A stretch of DNA of 64,000 nucleotides from Pogostemon cablin (taxonomy: Eukaryota > Streptophyta > Magnoliopsida > Lamiales > Lamiaceae), in NCBI GenBank assembly GCA_023678885.1, contig CM042979.1, positions 23,302,981-23,366,980 on the forward strand, given 5' to 3'. The position numbers and the translations under genes were made by a program. The notes under the pieces were generated by a model that was not told the DNA's origin, did not search any database, and worked only from the letters and a program-made list of their open reading frames with translations. Of this stretch, positions 1 through 11,240 are shown piece by piece. Position 1 is the first letter of the stretch; every line of letters starts with the position of its first letter.

Positions 1-560
1 TTTAGGAAATGTTAATTTGACCTTCAGTAGTCTATAACTTTTATGTATTATATATAGTTGTAAACTTTAGTTGTATACCTTTTTAATCTTTGAGTTGTTA
101 CTCCACTCCCCATGCCTTCAACTTTCTTATAATTATATTAAGTAAAATTAATATGTTCCATATCATTATGATCGTACCACTCAAGTATTAGCGACTTTCC
201 ATAGCATTAATATGTTCGGGCTCTGGCTATATTAATTGTACAACATACACTTGACATGGATCCCAATTTCTCATGGCTGAAGTTGGTAACTTTGTGTAAG
301 AGCTTATAATATCTTCTCTGTGTAAGACTTCACCTGAATGTTTAAGTTATGGATTTGTGAATACCTATATTTGCTATGTATCAACAGTTTAACACCTCCA
401 CATATGATCCAAAATAAATTTGCATTTGCTCAAGAGTATATCCTAATTTAAACTTCCAACTCTTGCCATCTTACAATACATTATAGATTATGAAAGTGAT
501 TAGATGGGAGCCATTTGTTAATTGTTGAATTATAGATAAAAGTTGTGTATACACCAGCTA
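1..560. other. No gene recognised
   Basis: AT-rich DNA with no convincing exon, repeat or transposon end. It may be intron or flank of the CBM48 fragment that follows. Confidence 0.5.
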
Positions 561-576
561 AGTCAGGGAATGCATT

Positions 577-877
577 TTCTAGCTGAAAGTGAAGTAACTT
601 CCCCTTGTCAGGTTGAGATCCAGTATTTTGCGGATGGGGAGACTGTGGAGCTAGCTGGTGGCTTCAATGGCTGGTATCATAGTATTCAAATGGAGCCACT
701 GTTGTCCACAGTACCAGATAGTGCTGGATCAATGTTTTTTCTCTCTTCAGTTATCCTTTCCACTTTACATCTTATAGCAATCTACTTTCCGATGGGTGTT
801 CTAGTTAACTTCCTTGAGAATGTATGACATCTCAAGTTTGGCGGGTCGTGTTGTGGTTGTATCCTGGGGTTTATGAG
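577..877 (+). pseudogene. CBM48 (glycogen-binding) exons of a PTST-like protein, fragment
   Basis: Two exon-like pieces encode parts of one CBM48 carbohydrate-binding module. The first (about 577-735) reads VEIQYFADGETVELAGGFNG followed by W, the GSFNGW core of the family. The second (837-877) reads WRVVLWLYPGVYE, the strand that normally leads into IKF-VDG-W, and ends at a good donor (GAG then GTATGA). Such modules sit at the C-terminus of plant PTST-type (protein targeting to starch) proteins and in SNF1-kinase subunits, where they bind starch or glycogen; the exact wording here is closest to PTST2/PTST3-type proteins as I remember them. The following strand (IKFVVDG...) and the C-terminal NNxLRV motif were not found downstream, and the first exon's donor is unclear. 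I therefore call it a fragment rather than a working gene. Family assignment is firm; activity is doubtful. Confidence 0.65.
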
Positions 878-1399
878 GTATGATAACTTCAGTCAGAATA
901 TGACCTCATGGATTTCTCAACAGGTTAGTTCTATTAATGATGCTATTTTTATAGAAATTTGTTGCAGACATATAAAGCTAGCTAGCTCTTTTAATTTGAT
1001 ATTTCATATATTATATGCTCACTATAATTTAATGACCTGCTTAATTCATTATTGAAGAGAACATTTTAGATAATTGAACTAAAGAGTTCTCTAGCATTAG
1101 TGTGATATTTGAACTAAATCCCTATTGAAAGTTGACATGACTGATTCAACTAATACTATAACAATTTTGAATTCTTGCAATGTTTTGAAATGATTACAAA
1201 TTTCTATTAATAATTGGGTTGTGGATTGACTCTTTTTTATATCAATTAGGTTATTTTATTCTTTTCTATTTTCTTGGATCAATTAGCTAGTTTCTAATAA
1301 TAAGTACATTTATGCAGGACATATCCTCAAAATATAAACATGTCATTAATCCAAATTGTTTGCACTATGCTGTGTTATGTAAGGTTTGGGACTTTACTA

Positions 1400-1690
1400 G
1401 TTTAAAGAAAGTTGAAAAGGAGATCAATGATATGTCGAAGAAGATTAATGATTTATGTGGTAAGAAATTTTCTCTTTGATTACTCCTTCATGATAAACTT
1501 GTTTTTTCAGATTTTTAATCACTAATTAAGTAATTGGACTGTATTCTGATAAGTTTTTTTTATTTACTACTGCTTTGACCCAAAGTTTTTGAATGGTTTA
1601 TAATGTACTTCTAGGTTGCACGATGTACTAAGATTATGTCCAAACACTAAGGATGCCAAGTATGTTATAAATGTTAAGCAAAATGTCAAG
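1400..1690 (+). pseudogene. Exons of an unrecognised coiled-coil protein (upstream part)
   Basis: Two exon-like pieces stand out from AT-rich surroundings. About 1400-1459 encodes a charged, helix-forming run (KKVEKEINDMSKKINDLCG) ending at a GT donor. 1615-1690 follows a TAG acceptor, encodes LHDVLRLCPNTKDAKYVINV plus KQNVK, and ends in a strong AAG/GTAAGT donor. The second joins in phase 0 to an exon at 6446-6498 on the other side of the mariner element, so both belong to one gene split by that insertion. The phase between the two upstream pieces does not join cleanly, which suggests either a mis-set boundary or a mutation. I do not recognise the family. Confidence 0.4.
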
Positions 1691-2570
1691 GTAAGTTTAT
1701 TACCCTTTCTTGATAGTTCCTTGAATTTGAGTTGCTTCTCATTTAACACACAAAGAAGAGCAATCTTCAAGGATGTTATCATAGATTTGGCCTGTTATTT
1801 GCTTCTTTCTATCAACAGATTCATGATATACTCCCTCCGTCCCAAAATTGATTGTACCGTTACTGTAGATACGGAGTTTAAGAAATGTTACTTTATTGAC
1901 TTTTCAACTAAACTTTGAGGGGTAAAATTGTCCATGCATTTTGATTTATGTTTTGGATTAACTTTATCATTAAAGTTAATCCAAATCATAATCCACTGAA
2001 AATAATAAAATAATAAAATAATTCCAGAAAAAAAAAAGCTACAGTAAAAAAACGTTGGGTTGTACATCAGCACTATTACAACATTACAAATTACAGAAAT
2101 TTAAATTAAGCCCTATTACAATTCATCTATTACAAATTCCAAATATTACATGGAGTAATGTCTGAAATTACTCCAGCATTCATCAAAATACATGATCTTC
2201 TAAAAACAAAATTATTGAGGTGGCTTTCTTGAGTGGGGTGGACATACACTTCTGAAAATTTAAAAGAATGAAACAACAATAGAAGTGAGATATTGTATGT
2301 ATGATGTGCATGAATATGATATTGAAATAACCCTCAGATTATAACATCATCATTGTGATTTGTTTTCCTCCCAAATAATTTGTGGGGTAAGTTTTTCCCA
2401 CCATTTGTAGTTTTAATTGTCATTTCCCACCAAACTTAAAATTTTCTTCCACTTTTTTCCCTCTAATTTGTTCCCACCATGATAGGCCAAATTGGTGAAA
2501 TTTTCCCTCCAATGTCATCACCATAAATAGGGGGTTGTTAGCACACATTAATGCACTCACTCAACATTTA

Positions 2571-4027
2571 ATGGCTGGCCCAAAACCACACCTTTCACTT
2601 GAAAAGAAAAATCTCATTGGGCAGTATCTACTGGTAAATAGCCATGATGGAAAAGTTGTCTATGGGAAGGTGTTAGAGGCAGTGCAGATCTTTGATTGTT
2701 CTAAAAGAACAGTCCAAAACATTTGGAAAGAGGCTAGGAATCAGATTCAACAAGGACTGCCAGTCAACTTCATTTCCAAGCAAAAGGGGGTAGCCAAGAC
2801 AAAGAGAGTTCAACTAGATCCAGAGGAAGTGAAGAAGATGGCTTTTCAAAGTAGGGGTACAATTAGAGGGCTGGCAGGGAATTTAAAAGTCAGCAAATCA
2901 TCAGTTGGAAGATGGATAAAAGATGGACAAATAAGAGCTCACACTAATGCTATAAAGCCTGGCCTAACTCCAAAAAACAAGCTACAAAGGCTCAACTATT
3001 GTTTGCATCAAATTCATCTTGATAGGGCTGTTAACAAGCTAATGTTTGATGGGATGTATCAAGTTGTTCATATTGATGAAAAATGGTTCTATATGACAAG
3101 GGAGAATGAGAGGTATTAGATGATTCCAGGGGAGGCAGAACCACATAGGACATGCAAGTCAAAGAAGTTCATCACTAAGATAATGTTCATGTGTGCTGTT
3201 TCTAGGCCAATAATTGGAAGTGATGGAGAAGTGTTGTTTGATGGTAAAATAGGCTTATTTCCTTTCTCAAGGAAGGAGACAGCAAAGAGGAACTCTAAGA
3301 ATAGGGCTCGGGGGACAATGGTTACTAAACCATTTGATTCAGTAAACAAAGATGTTATCAGAGCATTAATAATCAATCAGGTATAACCATCTACTCCTAT
3401 TTCAGCTTTAACATCATTCTAGGGTTAATTTCTAGACAATGAGGCCTCCTAAGATACCTTTATATGCATCTATACACATGGTGACAGGTCATTCCAGCTA
3501 TAAAAGCTAAATGGCCACAGAATATGAGTAAGGAGATCATTATCCAGCAGGATAACGCACCACCTCATATCAATGACACTGATTTGGAGTTTGGAGCAGC
3601 TGCAAGATCTGATGGTTTCAACATCAGACTTGTTAATCAGCCTCCATGCTCTCCAGATCTAAATGTGAATGACCTTGGTTTGTTCAGGGCCCTACAGTCA
3701 CTACAACTGAAGAGTGAAAGCTATAATGTTGATGAAATGATCAAAAATGTGAACCAATCCTTTGAAAACCTAACAGCTGCTACACTCAACAATGTGTTTC
3801 TTAGCCTACAATCCTGCCTAATTGAGATAATGAAGGTCGAGGGGGGGAACAACTACAACATACCCCATATGGGGAAGGCAAAGATGATTAGGGAAGGAAC
3901 TTTGCCCATCAATCTTGAGATTGATCCTGATTTGGTTAAAGGCTGCATAGACAAGTTGGTTGAAGAACAAGCTCTATACCAGATGGTGTATGACATTTCA
4001 GAGCTAGTGGAAGCATTAAGTGTTTGA
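2571..4027 (+). pseudogene. Mariner-like transposase (DD39D), one in-frame stop
   Basis: The first ATG in frame is at 2571 (MAGPKPHLSLEKKNLIGQYL). Domains in order: an N-terminal DNA-binding region with two helix-turn-helix-like parts (RTVQNIWKEARNQ near residue 50; the second is RGTIRGLAGNLKVSKSSVGR), then the DDE nuclease. The first catalytic Asp is in HIDEKWFY, the second in QQDNAPPH, and the third in the LNVND after PCSPD. The last two are 39 residues apart, the plant mariner spacing. A 107-bp intron (3381-3487, GT...AG) separates two in-frame exons and joins CAG to GTC in phase 0. The only break seen is a TAG at 3117-3119, just after HIDEKWFYMTRENERY, so this copy should not make full-length transposase unless the stop is read through. 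The ORF ends TGA at 4025-4027. Confidence 0.9.
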
Positions 4028-4419
4028 TTATTGGGTAATGGTGATCTCATTTTGGATAATGGCTACTAAGAATAGTGTAAGAGAAAGGGTTATGGGTATA
4101 AGGTGTCTTAGACTGATAGTTTAAGTTGTTTACAGCAGAAACAATGGATCATGTATTATATTTTGTTGTGTGAGTGTTGTTTAGGCTGTAAACAAGATCA
4201 TATTTAAATGACATTGGATGGAATATCCGTTGTGCTCTCAGAATGTAATTTCATCATCGAGCTTGGTCTCCTATAAAGGTTTATACTGCCTATTGGTTGC
4301 CAACAATATATCCAAAGATATTTGGGCCTCCTAAATAGGTCGATAAACCCTAATGGTGACACTGAACTTCATCATGAGGGACTAGAGATACCACATAAAG
4401 GGAGTAATGTGGAAAGATT

Positions 4420-5160
4420 TAACCCTCGGAATAATATCCTCATTGGGTACAGGTCTCCTAATTAGGTTAAGAAACCTAATGGTGACACTTAAACAATAGG
4501 GACATGGGAAAATTCACCCTCGGAATAATATCCTCATTGGGTACAGGTCTCCTAATTAGGTTAAGAAACCTAATGGTGACACTCAAACAATAGGGACATG
4601 GGAAAATTAACCCTCGGAATAATATCCTCATTGGGTCAGCCAAAAAGATCACCTGAGAATAGCATGGATAATCAATTAGAGGCCTCACTGGGCCAACATA
4701 AAGCATGTGTGACCAATAAAATGCCTCACAGGGCCAACAAATAGCATGGATACTCAATTACAGGCCTCACAGGGCCAACATAAAGCATGTGTGACCAATA
4801 AAATGCCTCGCAGGGCCAACAAATAGCATGGATAATCAATTACAAGCCTCACAGGGCCAACATAAAGCATGTGTGACCAATAAAATGCCTCACAGGGCCA
4901 ACAAATAGCATGGATGTACAATTACAGGCCTCACATGGCCAACATAAAGCATGTGTGACCAATAAAATGCCTCACAGGGCCAACAAATAGCATGGATGTA
5001 CAATTACAGGCCTCACAGGGCAAACATAAAGCATGTGTGACGAATAAAATGCCTCACAGGGCCAATAAATAGCATGGATAATCAATTACAGGCCTCACAG
5101 GGCCAACATAAAGCATGTGTGACCACCAATATGCCTCACAGGGCCAACAAATTGAAAGGA
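4420..5160. repeat. Two tandem-repeat blocks inside the mariner element
   Basis: The first block repeats a unit of about 94 bp starting CCCTCGGAATAATATCC at 4423, 4517 and 4611. The second repeats a unit of about 82 bp that ends AAATAGCATGGATAATCAAT; it recurs near 4740, 4822, 4904, 4986 and 5068 with small changes. Each 82-bp unit contains two half-units built on CTCACAGGGCCAAC. Neither block codes for anything recognisable. Confidence 0.85.
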
Positions 5161-5180
5161 AAAGCAATTAAAGGTAGTGG

Positions 5181-5828
5181 TCAAATGATAGAAATGTACC
5201 CCCACGCAGGAATCAACATACACAACCATCTGTATATGAATTCCTCATCAGTCCCCCTGTCCTCTTTATCCAACAGGCTAGACCTTCTGGCCGGAAGGGA
5301 GGCGCCGGAGTGCCTTCGGTTTCGCGGGAAAACACATGGTCGGCGGGGGGGTCCGGCGGTCTCTTTCTCCAAGTCGGAGTCCACCACATCGAAAGACTCC
5401 ACAGGTTCAGAGAACTCCGTCTCCGGCACCATCGTGTATTGACTTCCTCCGACACTCCCTTTGGCTAGGCCCATACTATCATCGACTGATTCGGGCCACA
5501 GACAGACCGGATCCACACTCGGGATCTCAGATCGGTGCAACTCCGACTCAGATCCGGCGGAGATCTCAAACACCTCGCCTTCAGAAGGAAGATACCAGAA
5601 ATTACAGAGGAGACTAGGGTTCCGGCTCGGAGGAGATGAAACGTCTGGCTGTGTATGCGGTGCGAAACACTCATCTGGATGATTCCAGCCCTCATCCGGA
5701 TGGGTTCTAACACCGGCTTTCATCGACACACCAGATTGGAGGCAAGAAAAGGAATGAAACGAACAAACAGACAGGAGGGAGGCTAGAGTTTCATGGTGAG
5801 AAGAAGACAGAGACGAACACTTAAACAA
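5181..5828 (-). other. GC-rich open frame of 215 codons inside the mariner element
   Basis: The block from about 5200 to 5700 is clearly richer in G+C than the rest of the element and stays open for 215 codons on the minus strand. The product would be acidic and Ser/Pro-rich, with a later Arg-rich run (RRPCVFPRNRRHSGASLPAR). I recognise no domain. It could be captured host sequence, an exon of a second element protein, or chance. It is followed at 5750-5950 by short repeats around GGAGGGAGGCTAGGGTTT. Confidence 0.25.
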
Positions 5829-6445
5829 TCATGGTGAGAAGAAGAATGAGAGGCTAGGTTTTCATGGTGAGACGAACAGAGAGGAGGGAGGCTAGGGTTT
5901 GATGGTGAGAGAGAAGAACACACAGGAGAGAGGCTAGGGTTAGAGAAGAACGAGAGAGAGAGAGAATGCAGTTATAAGGTGTAATATTATGATTTTAGTC
6001 TATAAGTGGGTTGGGTTTAAGGTTTTAATTGGGTTTGGGTTGGATTTAGTGTTTTAATTGGGTTTAGGTTAAGTTAATTGGGCTCAAACCCATTACTTAG
6101 AGATAAGTTAATTAGAGTGGCATTTTTGTAAATGGTTAAAAAGTGTAGGATAAATTGGTAATTTTTTTTTGCCATTTTTGGAAGGTGCAATCTATTTTGG
6201 GACGGACAAATGGGGAAAGTGTGCAATCAATTTTGGGACGGAGGGAGTATATATTTTCTCTAAAGAAATCCCAGTTATTTGATTAGTAATTCCTCTTTTT
6301 ATAATTTTGTTTATGTTCATTGTAATCCATTCGTGCCTATAGTTGGATCAAGTAGATTACAATACTGCTATTGTTGGATGTACTTATTTGGTTTCTTCTT
6401 TACAATCCATTCGTTGCTACGGATTCATGAATTCATTGGCTGCAG

Positions 6446-6498
6446 GTTGAGAAGATCCGCAGTGGACAGCAACAAATCCGGCATGCTATTAATGAAAG
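6446..6498 (+). pseudogene. Exon of the unrecognised coiled-coil gene (downstream part)
   Basis: After a CTGCAG acceptor, 53 bases encode VEKIRSGQQQIRHAINER and end at an AAAG/GTATAG donor. The exon begins in phase 0, matching the exon ending at 1690 before the mariner element. Gln- and charge-rich helical composition agrees with the upstream exons. Further exons were not identified with confidence between 6500 and 8300. Confidence 0.45.
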
Positions 6499-6499
6499 G

Positions 6500-8350
6500 T
6501 ATAGAATTCAGCATGTAGCATACTCATTTCTAGAATTACCTTTCAACTGCATTGAATTCTAAAAGATGTGTCAGGTACAAGTGAGGTTGATTGAGTGAAT
6601 TCTCTACTACCTCTTAACATTCATGACCGTCTTATAAAGTACACAACTTTAAGATGCTATTTTCCTTTGGGATGGATATCAACTGTGCATTAGTGCCAAT
6701 TTGAGTTGAACTTTCATGTTGGCATATCTGAAAATGTCTTTGCACTTTATTTCTACTTTGAAAGATGTTATTTTTGCCATATTTTATATCATTTATACAT
6801 TGGAGAATACCGTATGTTTAATATTTTTTATAACAGGGTTGCGAGATTGGTGCTCAATTTTGGAATTGGAATCCAATTGCTTTCTTCTCACCTTTTTGTG
6901 TAAGTTCTACTTCTATCCAATGTGAGTCTCTTGTTACTGTTTAGTTTTTGTGTACTTTACAGTGCTTGTAGTCAAATCAAAGTCATTCTCTATCTCTCAT
7001 TTGCTGTCTCTAGCCAGCAAGCATGACTTTTGCAGATTGTATGATGATCTTGAAAATCTGTAGTTAAAAGTTACCTGGGCTTGATGAAGGAAACTATTTT
7101 CTGATTAAATTGCTCTCTGTGGCAAAGTCATATATGACTGTATAGGATTAACCTAGTTTATGAATATTAGCCATCGCAGGTTTGTAGAAAGATTGGTTTA
7201 AATAATGTTTGCTGAGGAAAAGGAAAATTTTCGTCGTCTTTGTTATATTTATAATAATTTACAGTTTTTTAAATAATGTTTGCAGAGGAAAAGTGTAAAT
7301 TTTCTTTTTATTTGTTATCAAGTATTATAAAATATTTTTGTAGAAGGTCGATCATTTTCCTTCTCTAATTTTACTACTTTTTAGAACTTTGTAGTGTGAT
7401 ACTCGTTGCTTTATGATGAGTTTCTAAGTTTCTAATTATAAATATTGCGACTTCAAGCACAACTCTCAAGCTATTTTCATGTTTTACCAGTTGGAAGTGA
7501 ATAGAAAAATTTTGGCAGGTTTTCAATATTGTTTAGCCATGATTTTACCTCAATGGCATGTATCTGGATTAAAGGAAGATATTTGAGCAATCACCAAAAC
7601 TACTCGCTCTGCTGTATGTTTGCTTCCCTACGTTTTATTGTGTGATTATTGGCTTTCTTTTGTTATGGTTGTTGTTCGTTTAGATGAAAATGCTAATTCT
7701 ATTAGGTATACACTTTCCCTTGCTCTTGTTGATCCCAAAAGTGCGGCTGTACCAGGAGGAGTAATTTAGGGGACCCTCTTGGTGTATTGAAAACTCTTGG
7801 TGCTTGATAACATCTAGTTGTATGATTTATAGGAAAGTTCCAGTTCATATGTTATTCATGTCATATAGGATTAGACATGGGTGGGAATGTCATTTCTCAA
7901 GTAAAGTAACTTCATGTATTCCTAACTGTACTTCCCTTCAACCGACTTTGGACATGATACTTATTTTTATTTGCATCTAAATTGTTAGCTTGGATTTTAT
8001 TATTCTTCATGGATATTTACTTTTTGTTTTAATTTTTCAATTTTCAGGAGGCTCGCAGGAGAAGTAACATTTGTTACTAAATACTACCTACATGGGCAAT
8101 CGTTATGTTAGTTGTTTTGGATTTTAATGAATTTATGATTCTTTTGAGGATACTTTTGAGGATACTTATTTGTTGGATAATAAAAATATGCAATGTGTGT
8201 ATTTGGAATAGGATTTGAATATGGATATTAGTTGTGTAATTGAAATGTTTAATAAATGAAGTTTTAGTTGGATTCGATGCATTTGTTGTTGAATTATGTC
8301 TATATATTTAAAATTATTATTATGAATTGAATAAATTAAAAAAGAAAAAG
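6500..8350. other. AT-rich DNA, no gene recognised
   Basis: No exon or transposon end could be supported. The stretch has intron-like composition and may belong to the gene interrupted by the mariner element. Two copies of a short AATAATGTTTGC-GAGGAAAAG word occur near 7203 and 7275. Confidence 0.4.
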
Positions 8351-8359
8351 AAATAAAAT

Positions 8360-8829
8360 AGAAAGATATCGGTGATTCATCGATATCTATTGTCCTATAT
8401 ATTTAATATCATATCCATTTATATCGGTAAATTTACGAATAGATATCGGTGATACACTATATGTATACCATGAAAAGATATCGGTGAATCACTGATATTT
8501 ATTGTTCATTATCTTTAATATCATCTTTAGAGAATTGATGAATTTTTAATAGATATCGGTGGATCATTGATATTTATTATGTGAATAGATATTGGTGATT
8601 CACCGATATCTATTGTTCAATATCTTTAATATCATATTCATATATGTCGGTGAATTTGTAAAAGATATTGGTGAATCACCGTTATCTATTTACTAAATAG
8701 ATAACGGTGATTCACCGATATCTATTCAGGAACCTTTAATAATACCTCCATTAATAACGGTGGAAATACTGAATAGATATCGGTGATTTCGGTGAATTAC
8801 CGATATTTATTCACAGATTTGTAGTAGTG
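8360..8829 (-). mobile_element. CACTA-like terminus with dyad subterminal repeats
   Basis: The block ends TTTGTAGTAGTG at 8829, which on the minus strand is CACTACTACAAA, the hallmark end of CACTA (En/Spm) transposons. Before it lie about ten copies of a dyad built from ATATCGGTGATTCACCGATA, direct and inverted, spaced 20-80 bp. CACTA elements carry such subterminal repeats as transposase-binding sites. The opposite end and any transposase were not found, so this is an end fragment or a small non-autonomous derivative. Confidence 0.6.
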
Positions 8830-9327
8830 TTTGTATCGTGCGTTTTATGATTGATATGTAAGAGGGAAAAAAAATTCAACTATTACCCTAAATTTTAAGT
8901 GTTCCATTTCAAGCTATAATTTTTGTCTCTCTCTTTCGTAAGAGAGGAGAAGAAGCATCAAAATGGGACAAAGAATTCAAATCGAGAAACTCTAACGCTA
9001 TGGTTGATGACACATGAGACGTAGGCAATGGCTGGAAGGAAGATTCGATAGTGTAATTTTTTATATCGGTAAGAACAAAGATAGAGTATGATATTAGAAA
9101 AGATAATTTAGAATGATTTAGGATTATATGAAATGCGGAAGCTAGGTGTCAAGAAGCAAGATTAATAAGGAAGGCTATATTAGTCATCCCATTAAATCAC
9201 ATATTTATGGGTCAACGTACAGACGGCGGTGGGTTTGATCATGATAATTCTAAATTCATCACAGCCTTTTGCTAGCTATTATGATAAATACTTGTATGAT
9301 CGAGAATTATACAGATAAAAAATAATA

Positions 9328-9598
9328 CTCCCTCCATTTCAAAATAAAATTCCCGGTTTTGGTAGATACATAGTTTAAATAAAGTTACTTTTTGCTTTAC
9401 TTTTAGGGGTAGTTTGGTAATTTTAGGTAATAAATAAATTATAAAGTAAGTTATGTGAATTGCAAAGGGTGATAATTTTGAAATTTAAGTGTGTTGTGGG
9501 GTTATTGATTTATGTGTATTTTCTTATTTGGGGATGTGAACTTGGTTATGAGACGAACAAAAATAGAAAATATGAATTTGTTTATGGGGCGGAGGGAG
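9328..9598. mobile_element. Stowaway-type MITE (271 bp)
   Basis: Starts CTCCCTCCATTTCAAAATAA and ends in the inverted counterpart GAATTTGTTTATGGGGCGGA plus GGGAG. TA lies on both sides (9326-9327, 9599-9600). No coding capacity. The outer bases match the ends of the mariner-like element at 1831-6247. Confidence 0.85.
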
Positions 9599-9755
9599 TA
9601 ATATTTTAGTAATAAAATATAATACTCAATTAATAATAAGTAAAATTATATAGTGAACTATTTTATAAATAATTTATAATAATAAATTAAAAGTTGAATA
9701 TGGTGTGAATCAAATTTACGTGTAAATCCTGTTTTTACAAAATTACTCTTTAATA

Positions 9756-9981
9756 CTCCATCCGTCCCAGGCTAAGAGGATCATTTTTCCATTTTGATCG
9801 TCCCACCCAAAGAGTCTCATTTTCTTTTTTACACATATGGACCCACACACCCCCTTTAATACAATTAAATATTGGGACCCGCACTCCTACTAATACAACT
9901 ACCCACTACACATTAAATAATAATACTCCTTAATCTACGTACCAAAAAGCAAATGACCCTCTTAATAAGGGACGGAGGGAG
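9756..9981. mobile_element. Stowaway-type MITE (226 bp)
   Basis: Starts CTCCATCCGTCCCAGGCTAA and ends TTAATAAGGGACGGAGGGAG, an inverted match. Flanked by TA at 9754-9755 and 9982-9983. Noncoding and internally unlike the 271-bp MITE, so a different subfamily. Confidence 0.85.
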
Positions 9982-10172
9982 TATATAAAAAAATGTTTTT
10001 CAAAGAGTAATTTTTTTATTTAAAAGAATAATAATTCATTTCTCTAAATATTAAGTAATTTTTTATGTAATAAAGAGTAATCGATAAATCAGGATTTTCA
10101 ATAATTTGAATAGTAATTTTTTTATTTAAAAGTGCAATAATTTATGTATTTAAAAAGTAGTTTTTTTATGTA

Positions 10173-10400
10173 CTTCCTCCATCCCATTTAAGATTGCATC
10201 CTTCTACTTGAACGGTTTATTAAGAAAAAAAAATTAATTTTATGGGTATTATATTTTTTTTAATAAATAAATTATTAAGTAGGTTAAATGTGTTAGGTAG
10301 GGATGATTTTTTTAAAAAAAATGAAGTGTATGAAGAAGAATGATTGTTTTGACCTTTTGTATTTTTAAGAAGATGCAACTTTTGTGAGACAACTTAAAAT
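10173..10400. mobile_element. Degraded Stowaway-type MITE
   Basis: Left end CTTCCTCCATCCCATTTAAG after a TA. Near 10370-10400 an imperfect inverted match (AAGAAGATGCAACTTTTGTG then AGAC) occurs, but the terminal GGAGGGAG is gone. A remnant whose right boundary is approximate. Confidence 0.45.
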
Positions 10401-10956
10401 GTAAAGTGACAACATTAAAAAAAATAAAAATAATAATACTCCCACCGTCTTGTTGAAACTGTGCTTTTTCTTTTTGCATGCAGATTAAGAAATATAATAT
10501 TTTAATGTATAATGAGGTGAGGGAAATAATATTTTAATATAAAATTGATGTTAAAATAAATTTCAGTAACCCATTAAAATAATTACATGGTTGTAATTAT
10601 GACTTTTTCAAATAGGGAAATAATTTAGTCACAAAAAAAATTAAAATCTATTTCTCAAACAAATCTTAGCCACTCATTAAAATAATTAAATAATAATTAT
10701 GACTTTTTCTAATTAGAAAATAATTTAATCCAAATCCGACACATCTATTTCTCATATAAATTTAAGCCACCCATTAACATAATTAAGGGTCACTTACTAT
10801 TGGATACATAAAATAATGCATAATTACTATAAACTACATCAATAAAAGCACTAATACTCATAACTACACAATTATGATTGTAATACCATAAATACCCCTA
10901 TGTGTTTGCACAATTTGTTTTGTATAATTCATTTTTGCACATTTTGTTTGTACATT

Positions 10957-11240
10957 TTAAGTTTCGGCGGAGGTCTGGCAGCCGGTGGCGGAGTTAGGTT
11001 GCGGTCCGTCGAATTTTTTTTGCACAATTTGTTTTTGCACATTTAAGTTTCGCCGGAGGTCCAACAGCCGGTGGCGGAGGTCAGGCGGCGGTTCGACGAA
11101 TTTTTTTTGCACAATTTGTTTGCACAATTTATTTTTTGCACATTTTAAGTTTCGGCGGAGGTCTGGCAGCCGGCGGCGGAGGTCAGGCGGCGATCCGACG
11201 AATTTTTTTTGCACAAGTTATTTGCACAATTTGTTTTTGC
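10957..11240. repeat. GC-rich minisatellite, about three units
   Basis: Units of about 90-100 bp alternate a GC-rich part (TTTCGGCGGAGGTCTGGCAG) with an AT-rich part (AATTTTTTTTGCACAATTTG). Both strands stay open through it, giving the repeated peptide QKKFV-PPDLRRRL on the minus strand, but that is a by-product of the repeat and not evidence of a gene. GCACATTT-type words trail on to about 11410. Confidence 0.75.

Larger units (their letters stand above)
1831..6247 (+). mobile_element. Complete plant mariner-like element (Stowaway-type ends)
   Basis: The left end CTCCCTCCGTCCCAAAATTG (1831-1850) continues ATTGTAC. The right end, read from 6247 on the other strand, is the same word with one mismatch over 27 bases. 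A TA target duplication lies at both sides (1829-1830 and 6248-6249), as expected for Tc1/mariner insertion. The 4417-bp element carries a transposase gene at 2571-4027, then two tandem-repeat blocks, a GC-rich block (about 5200-5700) and a second inner copy of the end motif near 6190-6215. Plant mariner-like elements with DD39D transposases are the known drivers of Stowaway MITEs. The element lies within an intron of the coiled-coil gene whose exons flank it. Confidence 0.9.

Noticed and set aside
5461..5713. Small plus-strand genes in the GC-rich block of the mariner element
   Set aside because: Overlapping short frames on both strands without any domain; only the longest minus-strand frame is kept, at low confidence.
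10438..10500. A fourth Stowaway MITE starting CTCCCACCGTC
   Set aside because: It has a TA and a similar left end, but no inverted right end was found within several hundred bases.
10957..11214. An 85-codon minus-strand gene
   Set aside because: Peptide repeats follow minisatellite units; the opposite strand is equally open.
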